A DNA stretch of 64,000 bases from NCBI GenBank assembly GCA_036297385.1, contig JAXJLD010000117.1, forward strand, positions 1 through 64,000, in the 5' to 3' direction. The DNA is from Ventricola sp036297385 (GTDB lineage: Bacteria > Bacillota > Clostridia > Christensenellales > Aristaeellaceae). This document shows, in pieces, positions 15,358-23,934 of the stretch. The translations under genes were made by a program, and so were the position numbers. How positions within the stretch are numbered: position 1 is the first letter of the stretch; each line of letters starts with the position of its first letter. The notes beneath the pieces were generated by a model, which worked only from the letters and a program-made list of their open reading frames with translations, was not told where the DNA came from and ran no database searches.

Positions 15358-15825
15358 ATGGTCAGAATGAGTGCGCTGCGCAATTGTCCGGTAATCTGCC
15401 AAAATCGGCAGATCGGCCTCTTGCAGAGTGTCCGTCTGGATGCGGCGCAAAAAAGGGTTCAGGCGCTGGTGGTATCCTGCGGATTGCGTGGAAAATGCGT
15501 GGTGCCCGGACGGCAGATTCAGGCCGTCACGGATGCGTTTATTCTGGCGGAGCAAACGGAACGATATCGGCGCGCCTATGAGGAGAAGGGAAGCTCCTTT
15601 GTGCGCGATACCACCGGTATGCTGGCAGGCCGCATCACGGATTATGCATTGGATGAGCGGACGCTGGCTGTTCAGGCAATTGAGATCTTGCCGGGGTATT
15701 GGCCGGCAAGCTGTCGGAAACGGCTTTGGGCGTTTGCCTTTCACCATGCAGAGGAGCCGGACGGAAGCCTGATTGTTCCGGCTTCGTTGGGCAGTGAGCT
15801 GATCTTTCAGAGGGAGGGAACTTGA
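15358..15825 (+). CDS. PRC-barrel domain protein
   Basis: A small protein (155 residues from this start) that looks like two PRC-barrel-type beta units: LRNCPVICQNRQIGLLQSVRL near the start and a second GMLAGRITDYAL segment near the middle. PRC-barrels occur in RimM and in sporulation proteins of the YlmC/YmxH type. The start is uncertain: the frame is open back into the preceding terminator, ATGs occur at 15292, 15301, 15358 and 15367, and none has a strong ribosome site. I chose 15358 because the domain begins there. It is followed after one base by a small membrane protein gene and is probably co-transcribed with it. Confidence 0.65.
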   Translation: MVRMSALRNCPVICQNRQIGLLQSVRLDAAQKRVQALVVSCGLRGKCVVPGRQIQAVTDAFILAEQTERYRRAYEEKGSSFVRDTTGMLAGRITDYALDERTLAVQAIEILPGYWPASCRKRLWAFAFHHAEEPDGSLIVPASLGSELIFQREGT

Positions 15826-15826
15826 G

Positions 15827-15988
15827 ATGCGCGTGTCCACCATGAAAGGTATTGCGGCGGGCGGCCTGCTGGGGCTGACCGTCGGCGCAGGCATGATGAT
15901 GATGCCTCAGGGAAAACGAATGAAGCGTGTGCTGGCTAAAAATGGCCCGCAGCTATTCAAACAGGTTGCCGATTGCTGGGTCAAGTAA
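15827..15988 (+). CDS. 53-residue small membrane protein
   Basis: A short gene starting MRVSTMKGIAAGG and ending QVADCWVK. It has one glycine-rich hydrophobic helix (about residues 8-26, GIAAGGLLGLTVGAGMMMM) followed by a basic amphipathic tail, reminiscent of YtxH-like small membrane proteins. AGGGAGG lies at a good distance before the ATG, and the start follows the upstream stop by one base, so translation is likely coupled to the PRC-barrel gene. A terminator follows at 16018. No known function. Confidence 0.7.
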   Translation: MRVSTMKGIAAGGLLGLTVGAGMMMMPQGKRMKRVLAKNGPQLFKQVADCWVK

Positions 15989-16017
15989 GCACGGATATGC
16001 AGAGGCAGATGAACGGC

Positions 16018-16051
16018 AGAGGGGAAGTCCAAGAGACTTTCCCTCTCTTTT
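16018..16051 (+). terminator. Intrinsic terminator after the small membrane protein gene
   Basis: Stem AGAGGGGAAGTC / GACTTTCCCTCT (one G-U pair) with a 5-nt loop, followed by CTTTTG. Confidence 0.85.
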
Positions 16052-16079
16052 GTGAGGATTCAGTCTGGGAGGCGGTTGC

Positions 16080-17099
16080 GTGAATGGCAGACGTTGGGCG
16101 AGGTATGCCCTGCCGCTGCTTCTGACAGGGATGTTTTTGTATCGCCGCCGCGATGCGGTGATGAACATTGCAGCGGTATGGGGCTTTGCATCCGCTTTTA
16201 CGCTGCTGCTTTCGCCGGTTTGCAGCCGTCTGGAGCGGCGCGGCGTGCGCACGCACATAGCGGCCGGGATGGCTATCGGCGGTTTTCTGCTGATGATTCT
16301 GCTCGCGGTATCGACCTTTGTGCCGTATTTGGTTGCGCATACGCTGGCGCTTGTGCAGCGCAGCATACCGGCGCTGATGAAAGCGATGCAGCAGATCGGG
16401 GAGGCGGCGCAGCGCTGGGGATTGCAGCACATCGGCGGTGGATATGGAGAGGAGTTGGCTTCGGTCGCAGGCGGCGTGACAGCGCTGGTGGCGCGCGGCG
16501 GCATGATGCTGGCTGCGCAGACGGGAAGAATGTTGTTTGCGCTGGTGGTTTCGTATTATTTGCTGGGCGAGCGCAGGCGTATTGGGGGACATTTGCTTTT
16601 ATGCGTGCCGCCGCATCGGCGGGCGGCGGTGCTTTCAGCGCTGATGGCTTGTCGAAATGCGGCAATGGGATACGTCTCGGGTATGCTCAAGACCAGCGCG
16701 TTTGTGGGTGCGGCAACCTATCTGGGGCTTTTGCTGATCGGTGTGCAGGACGCACTGCTGTTGGCGCTGTTTATGGGTGTGTTTGAAGTGCTGCCGTATA
16801 TGGGGCCGGTTCTGGCTGCTGTGCCGATTGTGCTGAGTGCGCTGTCGCAGGGATGGCATCAGGCATTGCTTGCACTTGCTTTGGTGGTGCTGGTGCAGCA
16901 GGTGGAGGGGAGCTTTGTCAGCCCGTATTTTACAGCCTCCGGCACCTCCATTCATCCGCTTACCGCGTTGCTGAGCGTATTTGTATTGGGCAGCCTGATG
17001 GGCGTATGGGGCGTCCTGCTTGCCGTACCGCTGACGGCAGCGCTGCAAAGCGCCGCGTGGTCGCTGCGGCGAAACGGCGGTATGGCGCTTGGCCTATAG
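16080..17099 (+). CDS. AI-2E family transporter (PerM/YtvI-type permease)
   Basis: A 339-residue polytopic membrane protein with about seven to eight hydrophobic segments: an N-terminal pair, a central amphipathic region (about 90-150), then a bundle including the family segment EVLPYMGPVLAAVPIVLSAL and the C-terminal HPLTALLSVFVLGSLMGVWGVLLAVPL. Members export small molecules or act in ion homeostasis; YtvI-type members are common in spore formers. The start is GTG 16080 with GGGAGG 7 nt upstream. It ends 30 bp before the ireB promoter. Confidence 0.85.
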   Translation: MNGRRWARYALPLLLTGMFLYRRRDAVMNIAAVWGFASAFTLLLSPVCSRLERRGVRTHIAAGMAIGGFLLMILLAVSTFVPYLVAHTLALVQRSIPALMKAMQQIGEAAQRWGLQHIGGGYGEELASVAGGVTALVARGGMMLAAQTGRMLFALVVSYYLLGERRRIGGHLLLCVPPHRRAAVLSALMACRNAAMGYVSGMLKTSAFVGAATYLGLLLIGVQDALLLALFMGVFEVLPYMGPVLAAVPIVLSALSQGWHQALLALALVVLVQQVEGSFVSPYFTASGTSIHPLTALLSVFVLGSLMGVWGVLLAVPLTAALQSAAWSLRRNGGMALGL

Positions 17100-17128
17100 A
17101 CCGCGGAAAGAATTTGCGCGTTCGGAGA

Positions 17129-17157
17129 TTGAAACCGTCCGCCATATCGTGTATAAT
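17129..17157 (+). promoter_or_regulatory. Sigma-A promoter of the ireB operon
   Basis: TTGAAA (17129-17134), 17-bp spacer, TATAAT (17152-17157). Confidence 0.85.
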
Positions 17158-17193
17158 GGAGCTTGCTAACAAGCGAGTAGGGGGGGACGTACC

Positions 17194-17454
17194 ATGATCA
17201 ATTCAGATATGGGGACGCAGCATTTTAAGGCCATCAGCGATAATCCACAGGACGCGCAGACCATCCTGCTGTGCGTGTATCACGCGCTTTCGGCCAGAGG
17301 ATATGACCCGATCACGCAGATTGTGGGCTATCTGATCAGCGGAGATCCGACGTACATCACCAGCTATCAGAACGCCCGCTCCTTGATCTGCCGCATCGAC
17401 AGAGATGAGCTGCTGGAAGAGCTCGTGCAGTTCTATCTGTCCAAGAACGTGTGA
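17194..17454 (+). CDS. IreB family regulatory phosphoprotein (UPF0297)
   Basis: An 86-residue cytosolic protein matching the IreB/YrzL family, a small substrate of Ser/Thr kinases involved in cell-envelope stress in enterococci. The recognisable core is DAQTILLCVYHALSARGYDP followed by QIVGYLISGDPTYITSYQNAR. Length is typical. It heads the conserved Firmicutes order ireB-ruvX-DUF1292. The next gene starts 11 bp after its stop. Confidence 0.93.
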   Translation: MINSDMGTQHFKAISDNPQDAQTILLCVYHALSARGYDPITQIVGYLISGDPTYITSYQNARSLICRIDRDELLEELVQFYLSKNV

Positions 17455-17465
17455 GGAACAAAAGC

Positions 17466-18176
17466 ATGAATGAGAGAATCGTCGCGCTGGATGTAGGTGA
17501 CCGCCGCATCGGCATTGCTGTGAGCGATGCGCTGGGGTTGACCGCGCAGCCGATTGAAACATACACCCGCGTTGGATATGGCCCGGATGCGCACCATGTG
17601 GCGGAGATTGCCGCCCGATATGAGACCAACCGAATTCTGTGCGGCCTTCCCTGCAACATGGACGGAACGCAGGGATTTCAGGTCGATAAGGTTAAGGCAT
17701 TTGCTGCCAAGCTGGAGGAGCTTGGGCTTGTCATGGAGTATTATGACGAGCGTATGACGACCATGCTGGCCGAGCAGGCCCTTCTGGAAGCGAACTTGAG
17801 CCGTGCGGAGCGCAAGAAGAAGGTCGATATGGTGGCTGCCGTGGTCATTCTTCAGTCCTATCTGGATGCGTGCGCCGCGATGGCGGATGACGCGCAGGAT
17901 GATGACAGTTCAGAGGATGAGCAGGACGGCATCTTGGAGATGGAGGACGAGGACGGCAATGTAATTCGTTTCTATCTCAGCGCACAAATTCGTTATGCGG
18001 ATGAGGACTATGTGCTGCTGACCTGTGCGCAGGATGCGGGCGATATTGAACAGGACGAGAGCTTTATTATGCGCTGTACGCAGGATGACGAAGGACAGAC
18101 TTGCTATCAGTCCCTTGAGGATGAGGCGCTCATTGCAGCGGTATACGAGGCGTATTTGGCCCAGAATGAGGCATAA
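17466..18176 (+). CDS. RuvX/YqgF Holliday-junction resolvase-like protein fused to DUF1292
   Basis: A 236-residue two-domain protein. Residues 1-138 are YqgF/RuvX (VALDVGDRRIGIAVSD with the catalytic Asp, ILCGLP, YYDERMTT, and a KKKVDMVAAVVILQSYL end), implicated in 16S rRNA 5'-end processing and recombination. An acidic linker (DDAQDDDSSEDEQDG) leads into a DUF1292 (YrzB-like) domain, residues about 148-232, ILEMEDEDGNVIRFYLSAQI. In most Firmicutes these are separate adjacent genes; here they are in one frame. ATG 17466 is preceded by GAGGAAC. A second DUF1292-like gene follows. Confidence 0.88.
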   Translation: MNERIVALDVGDRRIGIAVSDALGLTAQPIETYTRVGYGPDAHHVAEIAARYETNRILCGLPCNMDGTQGFQVDKVKAFAAKLEELGLVMEYYDERMTTMLAEQALLEANLSRAERKKKVDMVAAVVILQSYLDACAAMADDAQDDDSSEDEQDGILEMEDEDGNVIRFYLSAQIRYADEDYVLLTCAQDAGDIEQDESFIMRCTQDDEGQTCYQSLEDEALIAAVYEAYLAQNEA

Positions 18177-18224
18177 GTTCCCCTGTCATTTTTTGAAAGA
18201 GCATTTTGGGAGAGGAAACATCGG

Positions 18225-18659
18225 ATGGGGCGCTTTGAAAAAGACAAACTTCAGAATGATGAAGAGTGGGTTGAAATCTGCGATATCGAGGGGCGACGGT
18301 TGTCCATGCGCCATCTTGTCACGCTGAACGTGGGCGGAAAAACATATATGCTTCTCGCTGATGATGAGGTCGGCCGCCCTGAAATGAGTGCGCTGATGCT
18401 GGTGCGTGAGGAACGGACGGCGGACGGCGCACAGGAATATGTGATCTCTGTCGACGATCAGGAGATTGAGCGCGTCATGGAGCGCGTTGCCGAGGGGATG
18501 TTCGCCATGCGCATGGAAGCGGTCGATCAGGATTTCTCGGACTTTTCAGATTTTCTGCCGGAGGCGGATGAGGCGTTTCCCGATGAAGACGGCGTATGCC
18601 TCAGTGCGCACAGCCCGCTGGAATTCTGCTATTGTGGCGATCCGAACTATCTGCAATGA
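18225..18659 (+). CDS. DUF1292-like protein
   Basis: A 144-residue acidic protein. It starts with a short charged segment, then a beta-rich DUF1292-like core (WVEICDIEGRRLSMRHLVTLNVGGKTYMLL and EYVISVDDQEIERVMERV). It ends with an acidic tail, FLPEADEAFPDEDG, and a CYCG segment near the C terminus. It follows the RuvX-DUF1292 fusion by 48 bp with a GAGAGGA site and likely belongs to that operon. The function of DUF1292 proteins is unknown. The pheS T-box promoter begins 20 bp after its stop. Confidence 0.75.
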   Translation: MGRFEKDKLQNDEEWVEICDIEGRRLSMRHLVTLNVGGKTYMLLADDEVGRPEMSALMLVREERTADGAQEYVISVDDQEIERVMERVAEGMFAMRMEAVDQDFSDFSDFLPEADEAFPDEDGVCLSAHSPLEFCYCGDPNYLQ

Positions 18660-18678
18660 AGCAGATTGCGGATTTGTC

Positions 18679-18707
18679 TTGCCATTCGGGATGAAATCAT
18701 GTATAAT
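18679..18707 (+). promoter_or_regulatory. Sigma-A promoter of the pheST operon
   Basis: TTGCCA (18679-18684), 17-bp spacer, TATAAT (18702-18707). Confidence 0.85.
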
Positions 18708-18713
18708 ATGCGC

Positions 18714-18960
18714 TAAAGGCGAAGATTGAGACAAAGCCCGGCATCAGGCGCTTCCCAGAGAGAACGGAACGAGGCTGTAATTCCGTTTAAGTGCGCTGCG
18801 GGAAATTCACTCAGGAGCTGCTCCGCTGATATGTAGGCGGAGACGGATGACCCGTTATCCTGTCAAGGCCTTACTGTATGGATATGCATACACGAGGTGA
18901 AATTTGGGTGGTACCACGGGGAAATTCAGCCTCGTCCCTTTGCGGACGGGGCTTTTTTCT
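18714..18960 (+). promoter_or_regulatory. T-box riboswitch, phenylalanine-specific
   Basis: The T-box sequence TGGGTGGTACCACGG lies at 18905-18919, followed by a terminator hairpin (CGTCC/GGACG region, 18930-18953) and a T-run. The upstream Stem I holds an AGAGAG bulge motif and a GGAAATTCAC stretch, in which TTC at 18806-18808 followed by A fits a Phe specifier. Uncharged tRNA-Phe would stabilise the antiterminator and turn on pheST. It fills the whole 338-bp gap before pheS together with the promoter. Confidence 0.95.
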
Positions 18961-18997
18961 ATTCATTGGACATATGAAAAGGAGGAACATACTCGAT

Positions 18998-20032
18998 ATG
19001 GATATGCAGGAGCAATTGCAGAGTATTCGGCAAATGGCGCAGGAACAGCTTGCGCAGGTCGTCGAAAAGGCGGATTTGGACGCGCTGAAGCTCAAGCTGA
19101 TGGGAAAAAAGGGTGAGCTGACACTGCTGCGCCGCACGATGGGTCAGCTTCCGGCAGAGGAACGCCCGAAGGCCGGACAGATGATCAACGATGTAGTGAC
19201 GGAGCTGACGGCGCAGATGGATGCGCTGTATGCCAAGATTAAACAACAGGAACAGGATAAGAAGCTGGCCAGCGAGGCCATCGATGTGACTGAGCCGCGC
19301 AAGCATCGTGCCATCGGTATGCAGCATCCGATTTCGCTGGTTCAAGATCAGATGCTCAGCGTGTTCACCAGCATGGGCTTTGACGTGGTGGAAGGCCCGG
19401 AGGTGGAGTTCGATCTGTTCAACTTTGAGCTGATGAACATCCCGAAGAACCATCCCGCCCGCGACGCTCAGGATACGTTCTATATCGAGGACAACGTCGT
19501 TCTGCGCACGCACACCTCGCCGGTTCAGGCACGCACGATGCGCACCCGCAAGCCGCCGATCCGCATTGTTTGCCCGGGTCGCGTGTATCGTGCTGATGAG
19601 GTCGATGCGACGCACTCTCCGGTTTTCCATCAGATGGAGGGCCTCGTCGTCGATGAGGATGTCACGATGTCCGATCTCAAGGGCACGCTGGACGCCTTTG
19701 CCCAGAAGCTCTTCGGCGACGACATGACCACGCGCTTCCGTCCGTCCTTCTTCCCGTTCACCGAGCCGTCCGCTGAGGTGGATCTCACTTGCGTGAACTG
19801 CCATGGAAAGGGCTGCCGTATCTGCAAGGGTACCGGCTGGATTGAGGTGCTTGGCGCAGGCATGGTCAACCCGAAGGTTCTGGAGATGTGCGGTATCGAC
19901 AGCAAGAAATACAGCGGATTTGCATTTGGCGTGGGTCTTGAGCGCATCGCCATGCTGCGCTATGGCATTACGGATATGCGTGCGCTGTTTGAAGGCGATG
20001 TGCGGTTCCTGTCCCAGTTCCGTGATGATTGA
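18998..20032 (+). CDS. pheS: Phenylalanine--tRNA ligase alpha subunit
   Basis: A 344-residue class II synthetase subunit that, with PheT, charges tRNA-Phe in an (alpha-beta)2 complex. The N-terminal coiled coil (1-85) contacts tRNA. The catalytic core has motif 2 (HTSPVQARTM, then RVYRADEVDATHSPVFHQMEG) and motif 3 (GFAFGVGLERIAMLRYG). A CVNCHGKGCRICKGTGW cysteine cluster is seen, as in many bacterial PheS. ATG 18998 follows AAAAGGAGG; the frame is open upstream into the T-box terminator and is not used there. Confidence 0.96.
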   Translation: MDMQEQLQSIRQMAQEQLAQVVEKADLDALKLKLMGKKGELTLLRRTMGQLPAEERPKAGQMINDVVTELTAQMDALYAKIKQQEQDKKLASEAIDVTEPRKHRAIGMQHPISLVQDQMLSVFTSMGFDVVEGPEVEFDLFNFELMNIPKNHPARDAQDTFYIEDNVVLRTHTSPVQARTMRTRKPPIRIVCPGRVYRADEVDATHSPVFHQMEGLVVDEDVTMSDLKGTLDAFAQKLFGDDMTTRFRPSFFPFTEPSAEVDLTCVNCHGKGCRICKGTGWIEVLGAGMVNPKVLEMCGIDSKKYSGFAFGVGLERIAMLRYGITDMRALFEGDVRFLSQFRDD

Positions 20033-20050
20033 TGTTGGAGGAAATAAGCG

Positions 20051-22444
20051 ATGAAAGTACCGATGCAATGGCTGAAGCAGTACACCGACGTGCCGGTTTC
20101 TGCGCAGGCTTTTCAGGATGAGATGATCCATCACGGCACGGGTGTTGAAGGACTGGAAGATCAGTGCGAGGCCGTACAGAATGTCGTCGTTGGCAAGATC
20201 CTGTCCGTGCGTAAGCATGAGAATTCCGACCACATGGTGATCTGCTCCATCGATGTGGGCGAGGATGATCCGCTGCAGATTGTCACCGGCGCACCGAATG
20301 TCCACGAGGGCGATCTGGTGCCTGTGGCCAAGGTGGGCGCTGTGCTGCCCGGCGGCGTAAAGATTAAGAAGGGCAAGCTGCGCGGCGTGGATTCCTATGG
20401 TATGTGCTGCTCCGGCCCGGAATTGAATGTGCCGGATTACCTGTATCCCTCCGTAGGCGACAAGGGCCTGCTGGTGTTCCATGAGGATTACGCGCCGGGT
20501 ACCGATGTGCGTTCGATTCTGGGCGTAGACGATACGATTGTGGATTTTGAAATCCTCGCCAATCGCCCGGACTGCCTGAGCGTTTGGGGCGTGGCACGCG
20601 AAGCGGCGGCGACGCTGGGGACGAAGTTCTGCAAGCCGGAGATCAAGGTGGACACCGTTCCGGGCAAAATGAGCGATTTTGTGCAGATTGATGTCCAGGA
20701 TACCGAGCTTTGCCCGCGCTACTGCGCACGCATTATCAAGAATATCAAGATCGGTCCGTCTCCGATGTGGATGCGCAAGGCGCTCAACGCGGCTGGCGTG
20801 CGCGCAATCAATAACATCGTGGACATCACTAACTATGTCATGCTGGAAACCGGCCATCCGATGCACGCCTTTGATCTGGCGAAGGTGAAGGAGCAGCACG
20901 TTGTCGTGCGCCGCGCCTATGAGGGCGAGAAGATCGTTACGCTCGATGGCAAGGAGCGCGACCTGACGACCGATATGCTGATGATTGCCGACCAGACCAA
21001 TGCAACCGGCATTGCCGGCGTGATGGGCGGCGAAGAATCTGAAATCACCGAGGAGACCAAGACGGTCATGTTTGAGATTGCGGCGTTTGACCGCAGCAAC
21101 ATCCGTCTGACGACTCGTGCGCTGGGCATGCGCACGGAGGCGTCCGGCCGCTTTGAGCGCGGCGTCTGCGCGGCGACCTGCCGGGAGGCGGCAGATCGTG
21201 CCTGCCAGCTTGTGAATATGCTGGGCTGCGGTGAGGTTATCGACGATGTGTTCGACTGCTACCCGAATCCCAAGCCGCAGAACGTGGTGGAAGCGTCCGT
21301 GGTGCGCATCAACAAGCGCATCGGTATGCAGCTCACGGGAGAGGAAATGGCCAAGATCCTGACCAGCCTGCATATGGATGTGACGCTGGATGGCGATAAA
21401 CTGACGGTTGTGACTCCGGCCTATCGCGAGGATATCGAGGTGGAGGAGGATCTCTCGGAAGAGGTTCTGCGCATCTACGGCTATGAGCATATTCAATCCA
21501 CTTGCCTGCGTGGACAGACCTCTCCGGGCACGCGCAATCCGCATATGCTTCTCTCGGATAAGGTGAGCAGAATTCTGGTGGGTATGGGCCTGTATGAAAT
21601 CCGGAATTTCTCCTTCATCAGCCCGAAGCTGATGGAAAAGCTGAATCTGGCGCAGGATGACACGCGGCGCACCATGCTCAAGCTGATGAATCCGCTGGGT
21701 GAGGATACCAGCGTCATGCGCTCCACGCTTGTACCTTCCATGCTCGGCACGGTAGCGCTCAACCAGAGCCGCAACAACGAGACGGCGATGCTCTACGAGA
21801 TTTCGCCGGTGTTCGATATGGCGGATTACAAGCCTGGCGAACTGCCGCATGAACGTCCGATGCTCTGTATCGGCGCATACGGCCCGGAAGTGGACTTCTA
21901 TTTCGTCCGTGACATGGTTACCGATATGCTGGAGCGCTTCGGCGTGGTCTGCGAGCTGGTGCCGGGTGCGGAGCCGTACCATCATCCGGGTCGTGCAGCG
22001 AAGCTGATGGTGGGAGACAAGGTGCTTGGCAGCGTGGCAGAAGTGCATCCGCAGACGATGACCGCGTTTGACGTGACAAAGCGCACGGTAATCGCGGAGG
22101 TGGATCTGGAGCTGCTGGGCGAGCTGCGCACGCCGATGGGTCATGTGCATCCTCTGCCGAAATTCCCGGCTGTAACCCGCGATATCGCGCTGGTGATGGA
22201 TGAAAAGACGACCGTGGGCAGCGTGCTGGCGAGCATCCGCAAGGCGGGCGGCGCGCTTCTGGAGAGCGCGGAGATGTTTGACATTTACCGCGGTGCGCAG
22301 CTTGGCGAGGGCAAGAAGTCTGTGGCGTTCTCTCTGGCATTCCGCAATGCCGAGCGCACGCTTTCCGATGATGACGTCAATCCGCTGATGAAGAAGATCC
22401 TTGCGGCCTGTGAGGAGAACAACGGCGCGATTCTGCGCCTGTAA
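20051..22444 (+). CDS. pheT: Phenylalanine--tRNA ligase beta subunit
   Basis: A 797-residue subunit of normal length. The N-terminal EMAP-like tRNA-binding domain (about 40-150) includes VTGAPNVHEGDLVPVAKVGA. It is followed by the B3/B4 editing domain (to about 400, containing NRPDCLSVWGVAREAAA and the GHPMHAFDLAK motif), the B5 and catalytic-like domains, and a C-terminal ferredoxin-fold anticodon-binding domain (PKFPAVTRDIALVMDE). It lies 18 bp after pheS, with a GGAGG site just before the ATG, and is co-regulated by the T-box. Confidence 0.97.
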   Translation: MKVPMQWLKQYTDVPVSAQAFQDEMIHHGTGVEGLEDQCEAVQNVVVGKILSVRKHENSDHMVICSIDVGEDDPLQIVTGAPNVHEGDLVPVAKVGAVLPGGVKIKKGKLRGVDSYGMCCSGPELNVPDYLYPSVGDKGLLVFHEDYAPGTDVRSILGVDDTIVDFEILANRPDCLSVWGVAREAAATLGTKFCKPEIKVDTVPGKMSDFVQIDVQDTELCPRYCARIIKNIKIGPSPMWMRKALNAAGVRAINNIVDITNYVMLETGHPMHAFDLAKVKEQHVVVRRAYEGEKIVTLDGKERDLTTDMLMIADQTNATGIAGVMGGEESEITEETKTVMFEIAAFDRSNIRLTTRALGMRTEASGRFERGVCAATCREAADRACQLVNMLGCGEVIDDVFDCYPNPKPQNVVEASVVRINKRIGMQLTGEEMAKILTSLHMDVTLDGDKLTVVTPAYREDIEVEEDLSEEVLRIYGYEHIQSTCLRGQTSPGTRNPHMLLSDKVSRILVGMGLYEIRNFSFISPKLMEKLNLAQDDTRRTMLKLMNPLGEDTSVMRSTLVPSMLGTVALNQSRNNETAMLYEISPVFDMADYKPGELPHERPMLCIGAYGPEVDFYFVRDMVTDMLERFGVVCELVPGAEPYHHPGRAAKLMVGDKVLGSVAEVHPQTMTAFDVTKRTVIAEVDLELLGELRTPMGHVHPLPKFPAVTRDIALVMDEKTTVGSVLASIRKAGGALLESAEMFDIYRGAQLGEGKKSVAFSLAFRNAERTLSDDDVNPLMKKILAACEENNGAILRL

Positions 22445-22469
22445 GGTGGGAATAGGAGGCGGCTTTGCT

Positions 22470-23342
22470 GTGCTAGATCAACGAATTTCGGCTTCTACAC
22501 TGCGATTTGCGGTGTTGGGAGAATCGCTGGCGCACACATGGTCGCCTCCGATTCACAATACGCTGTTTCGTCAGGCGGGGCTTGACGCGGTTTATCTGCC
22601 GATAACAGTGCCTAAGGATCGGCTTGCTTCTGCTGTGGACGTTCTGAGGAGCTGCTTTGCCGGTTTCAATGTCACCATCCCATACAAGGAGCAGATCATG
22701 CCGCTGCTGGACGAGTTGGATGAGACTGCGCGTGCCTGCGGTGCGGTCAACACGGTAGAAAACCGGGGCGGCAGACTGATCGGTCATATCACAGATGGTT
22801 CGGGTATGCTTCGCGCTATTCAAGAGGGCGGTATCGACCCATCCGGCGCAGATGTGCTGATTTTAGGTGGGGGCGGCGCAGCACGCGTGGCCGCCTATGA
22901 ATTCTTGAAACGCTGCGGACGGGTAACGCTGGCCGTGCGCAGCATAGAAAAGGGCGCGCGGCTTGTTCGAGAACTGGCAGATACTCAGCAAGACGGAAGT
23001 TCGCGGATTGAAGTGGCGGCGTTGCACGATTTGTCCGATAGCAACGCTGTACATGACATACTCGTCAATTGTACGCCGGTTGGGATGTATCCCAATACGA
23101 ACGAATGTCCTGTGGACGAGACGGTCATCGCCCGCTGCGGTGCAGTGTTTGATGCGGTGTACAATCCGCGTGTTACCAAGCTGCTGAACAGCGCACACCT
23201 CATAGGGATTCCAGCCATTGAGGGACTGGGGATGCTCTTTTATCAGGCGGTCGAGGCGGAAAAGCACTGGTTTGGCGAGAAGGCCATCGCCTCTGAGGCG
23301 GTGCAGCGAGCCGTTTACCATGAATTACTTGAGCAGCTGTAA
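22470..23342 (+). CDS. aroE: Shikimate dehydrogenase
   Basis: A 290-residue NADP-dependent enzyme that reduces 3-dehydroshikimate in aromatic amino acid synthesis. The substrate domain shows SLAHTWSPPIHNTLF, GFNVTIPYK (catalytic Lys) and GAVNTVENR with the Asp of GHITDGSG. The nucleotide-binding loop is GGGGAARV. The C terminus has NCTPVGMYP and the GLGMLFYQAVEAEKHW signature. I start at GTG 22470, 10 nt after AGGAGG; the frame upstream overlaps pheT and lacks family sequence. Being downstream of the Phe T-box links aromatic synthesis to Phe starvation. Confidence 0.94.
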   Translation: MLDQRISASTLRFAVLGESLAHTWSPPIHNTLFRQAGLDAVYLPITVPKDRLASAVDVLRSCFAGFNVTIPYKEQIMPLLDELDETARACGAVNTVENRGGRLIGHITDGSGMLRAIQEGGIDPSGADVLILGGGGAARVAAYEFLKRCGRVTLAVRSIEKGARLVRELADTQQDGSSRIEVAALHDLSDSNAVHDILVNCTPVGMYPNTNECPVDETVIARCGAVFDAVYNPRVTKLLNSAHLIGIPAIEGLGMLFYQAVEAEKHWFGEKAIASEAVQRAVYHELLEQL

Positions 23343-23371
23343 GCAGCATAACGAAAGAGAGGCGGACTTCC

Positions 23372-23932
23372 ATGAATATCTGGCACGACATCCCTGAAGA
23401 AATGATTACGCCTGACCGCTTCATGGCGGTCATTGAGATCAAAAAAGGCGGCAAAAACAAGTATGAGCTGGACAAGGCGACAGGTATGCTCCGTCTTGAC
23501 CGTGTGCTCTACACATCCACGCATTATCCGGCGAATTACGGCTTTATTCCCCGCACATACGGGGAGGACGGCGATCCGCTTGATGTTCTGGTGCTCTGCT
23601 CAGAAGCGATTGAGCCGATGACGCTGGTACAATGCCGCCCCATCGGCGTATTTGAAATGCGCGACAGCGATGAACGCGATGAAAAGATCATTGCCGTGCC
23701 GCTCGGTGATCCAAACTATAACTTTATGTTTGACATCAGCCAGCTTCCCGAACATATGCTGACAGAGATCCGCCATTTCTTCACGGTCTATAAGGCGCTG
23801 GAATGTCGGGAAACGGTGGTGAGCCATGCTGAAAACCGCGAAAAAGCCAGCGCTGTGATCACAGAGGCGATTCAAGCTTATCGCAATCGCTTTGTGGAGC
23901 AAGCAGCAAAGAAAGAAAAGAGTAAGAAGTGA
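23372..23932 (+). CDS. ppa: Inorganic pyrophosphatase (type I)
   Basis: A 186-residue soluble family I pyrophosphatase that drives biosynthetic reactions, including tRNA charging, by hydrolysing PPi. Motifs: IEIKKGGKNKYELDKATG, YPANYGFIPRTYGEDGDPLDVLVL with the metal-binding aspartates, and HFFTVYKALE. It is in the pheST-aroE operon, 29 bp after aroE, with an AGAGAGGCGG site. It ends four bases before the next gene start. Confidence 0.95.
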   Translation: MNIWHDIPEEMITPDRFMAVIEIKKGGKNKYELDKATGMLRLDRVLYTSTHYPANYGFIPRTYGEDGDPLDVLVLCSEAIEPMTLVQCRPIGVFEMRDSDERDEKIIAVPLGDPNYNFMFDISQLPEHMLTEIRHFFTVYKALECRETVVSHAENREKASAVITEAIQAYRNRFVEQAAKKEKSKK

Positions 23933-23934
23933 TC

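Noticed and set aside
18959..22150. A 1063-codon open frame on the minus strand opposite pheS and pheT
   Set aside because: It mirrors two certain genes; the translation is rich in His, Arg and Leu without any family motif, as expected of the antisense of codon-biased coding DNA.
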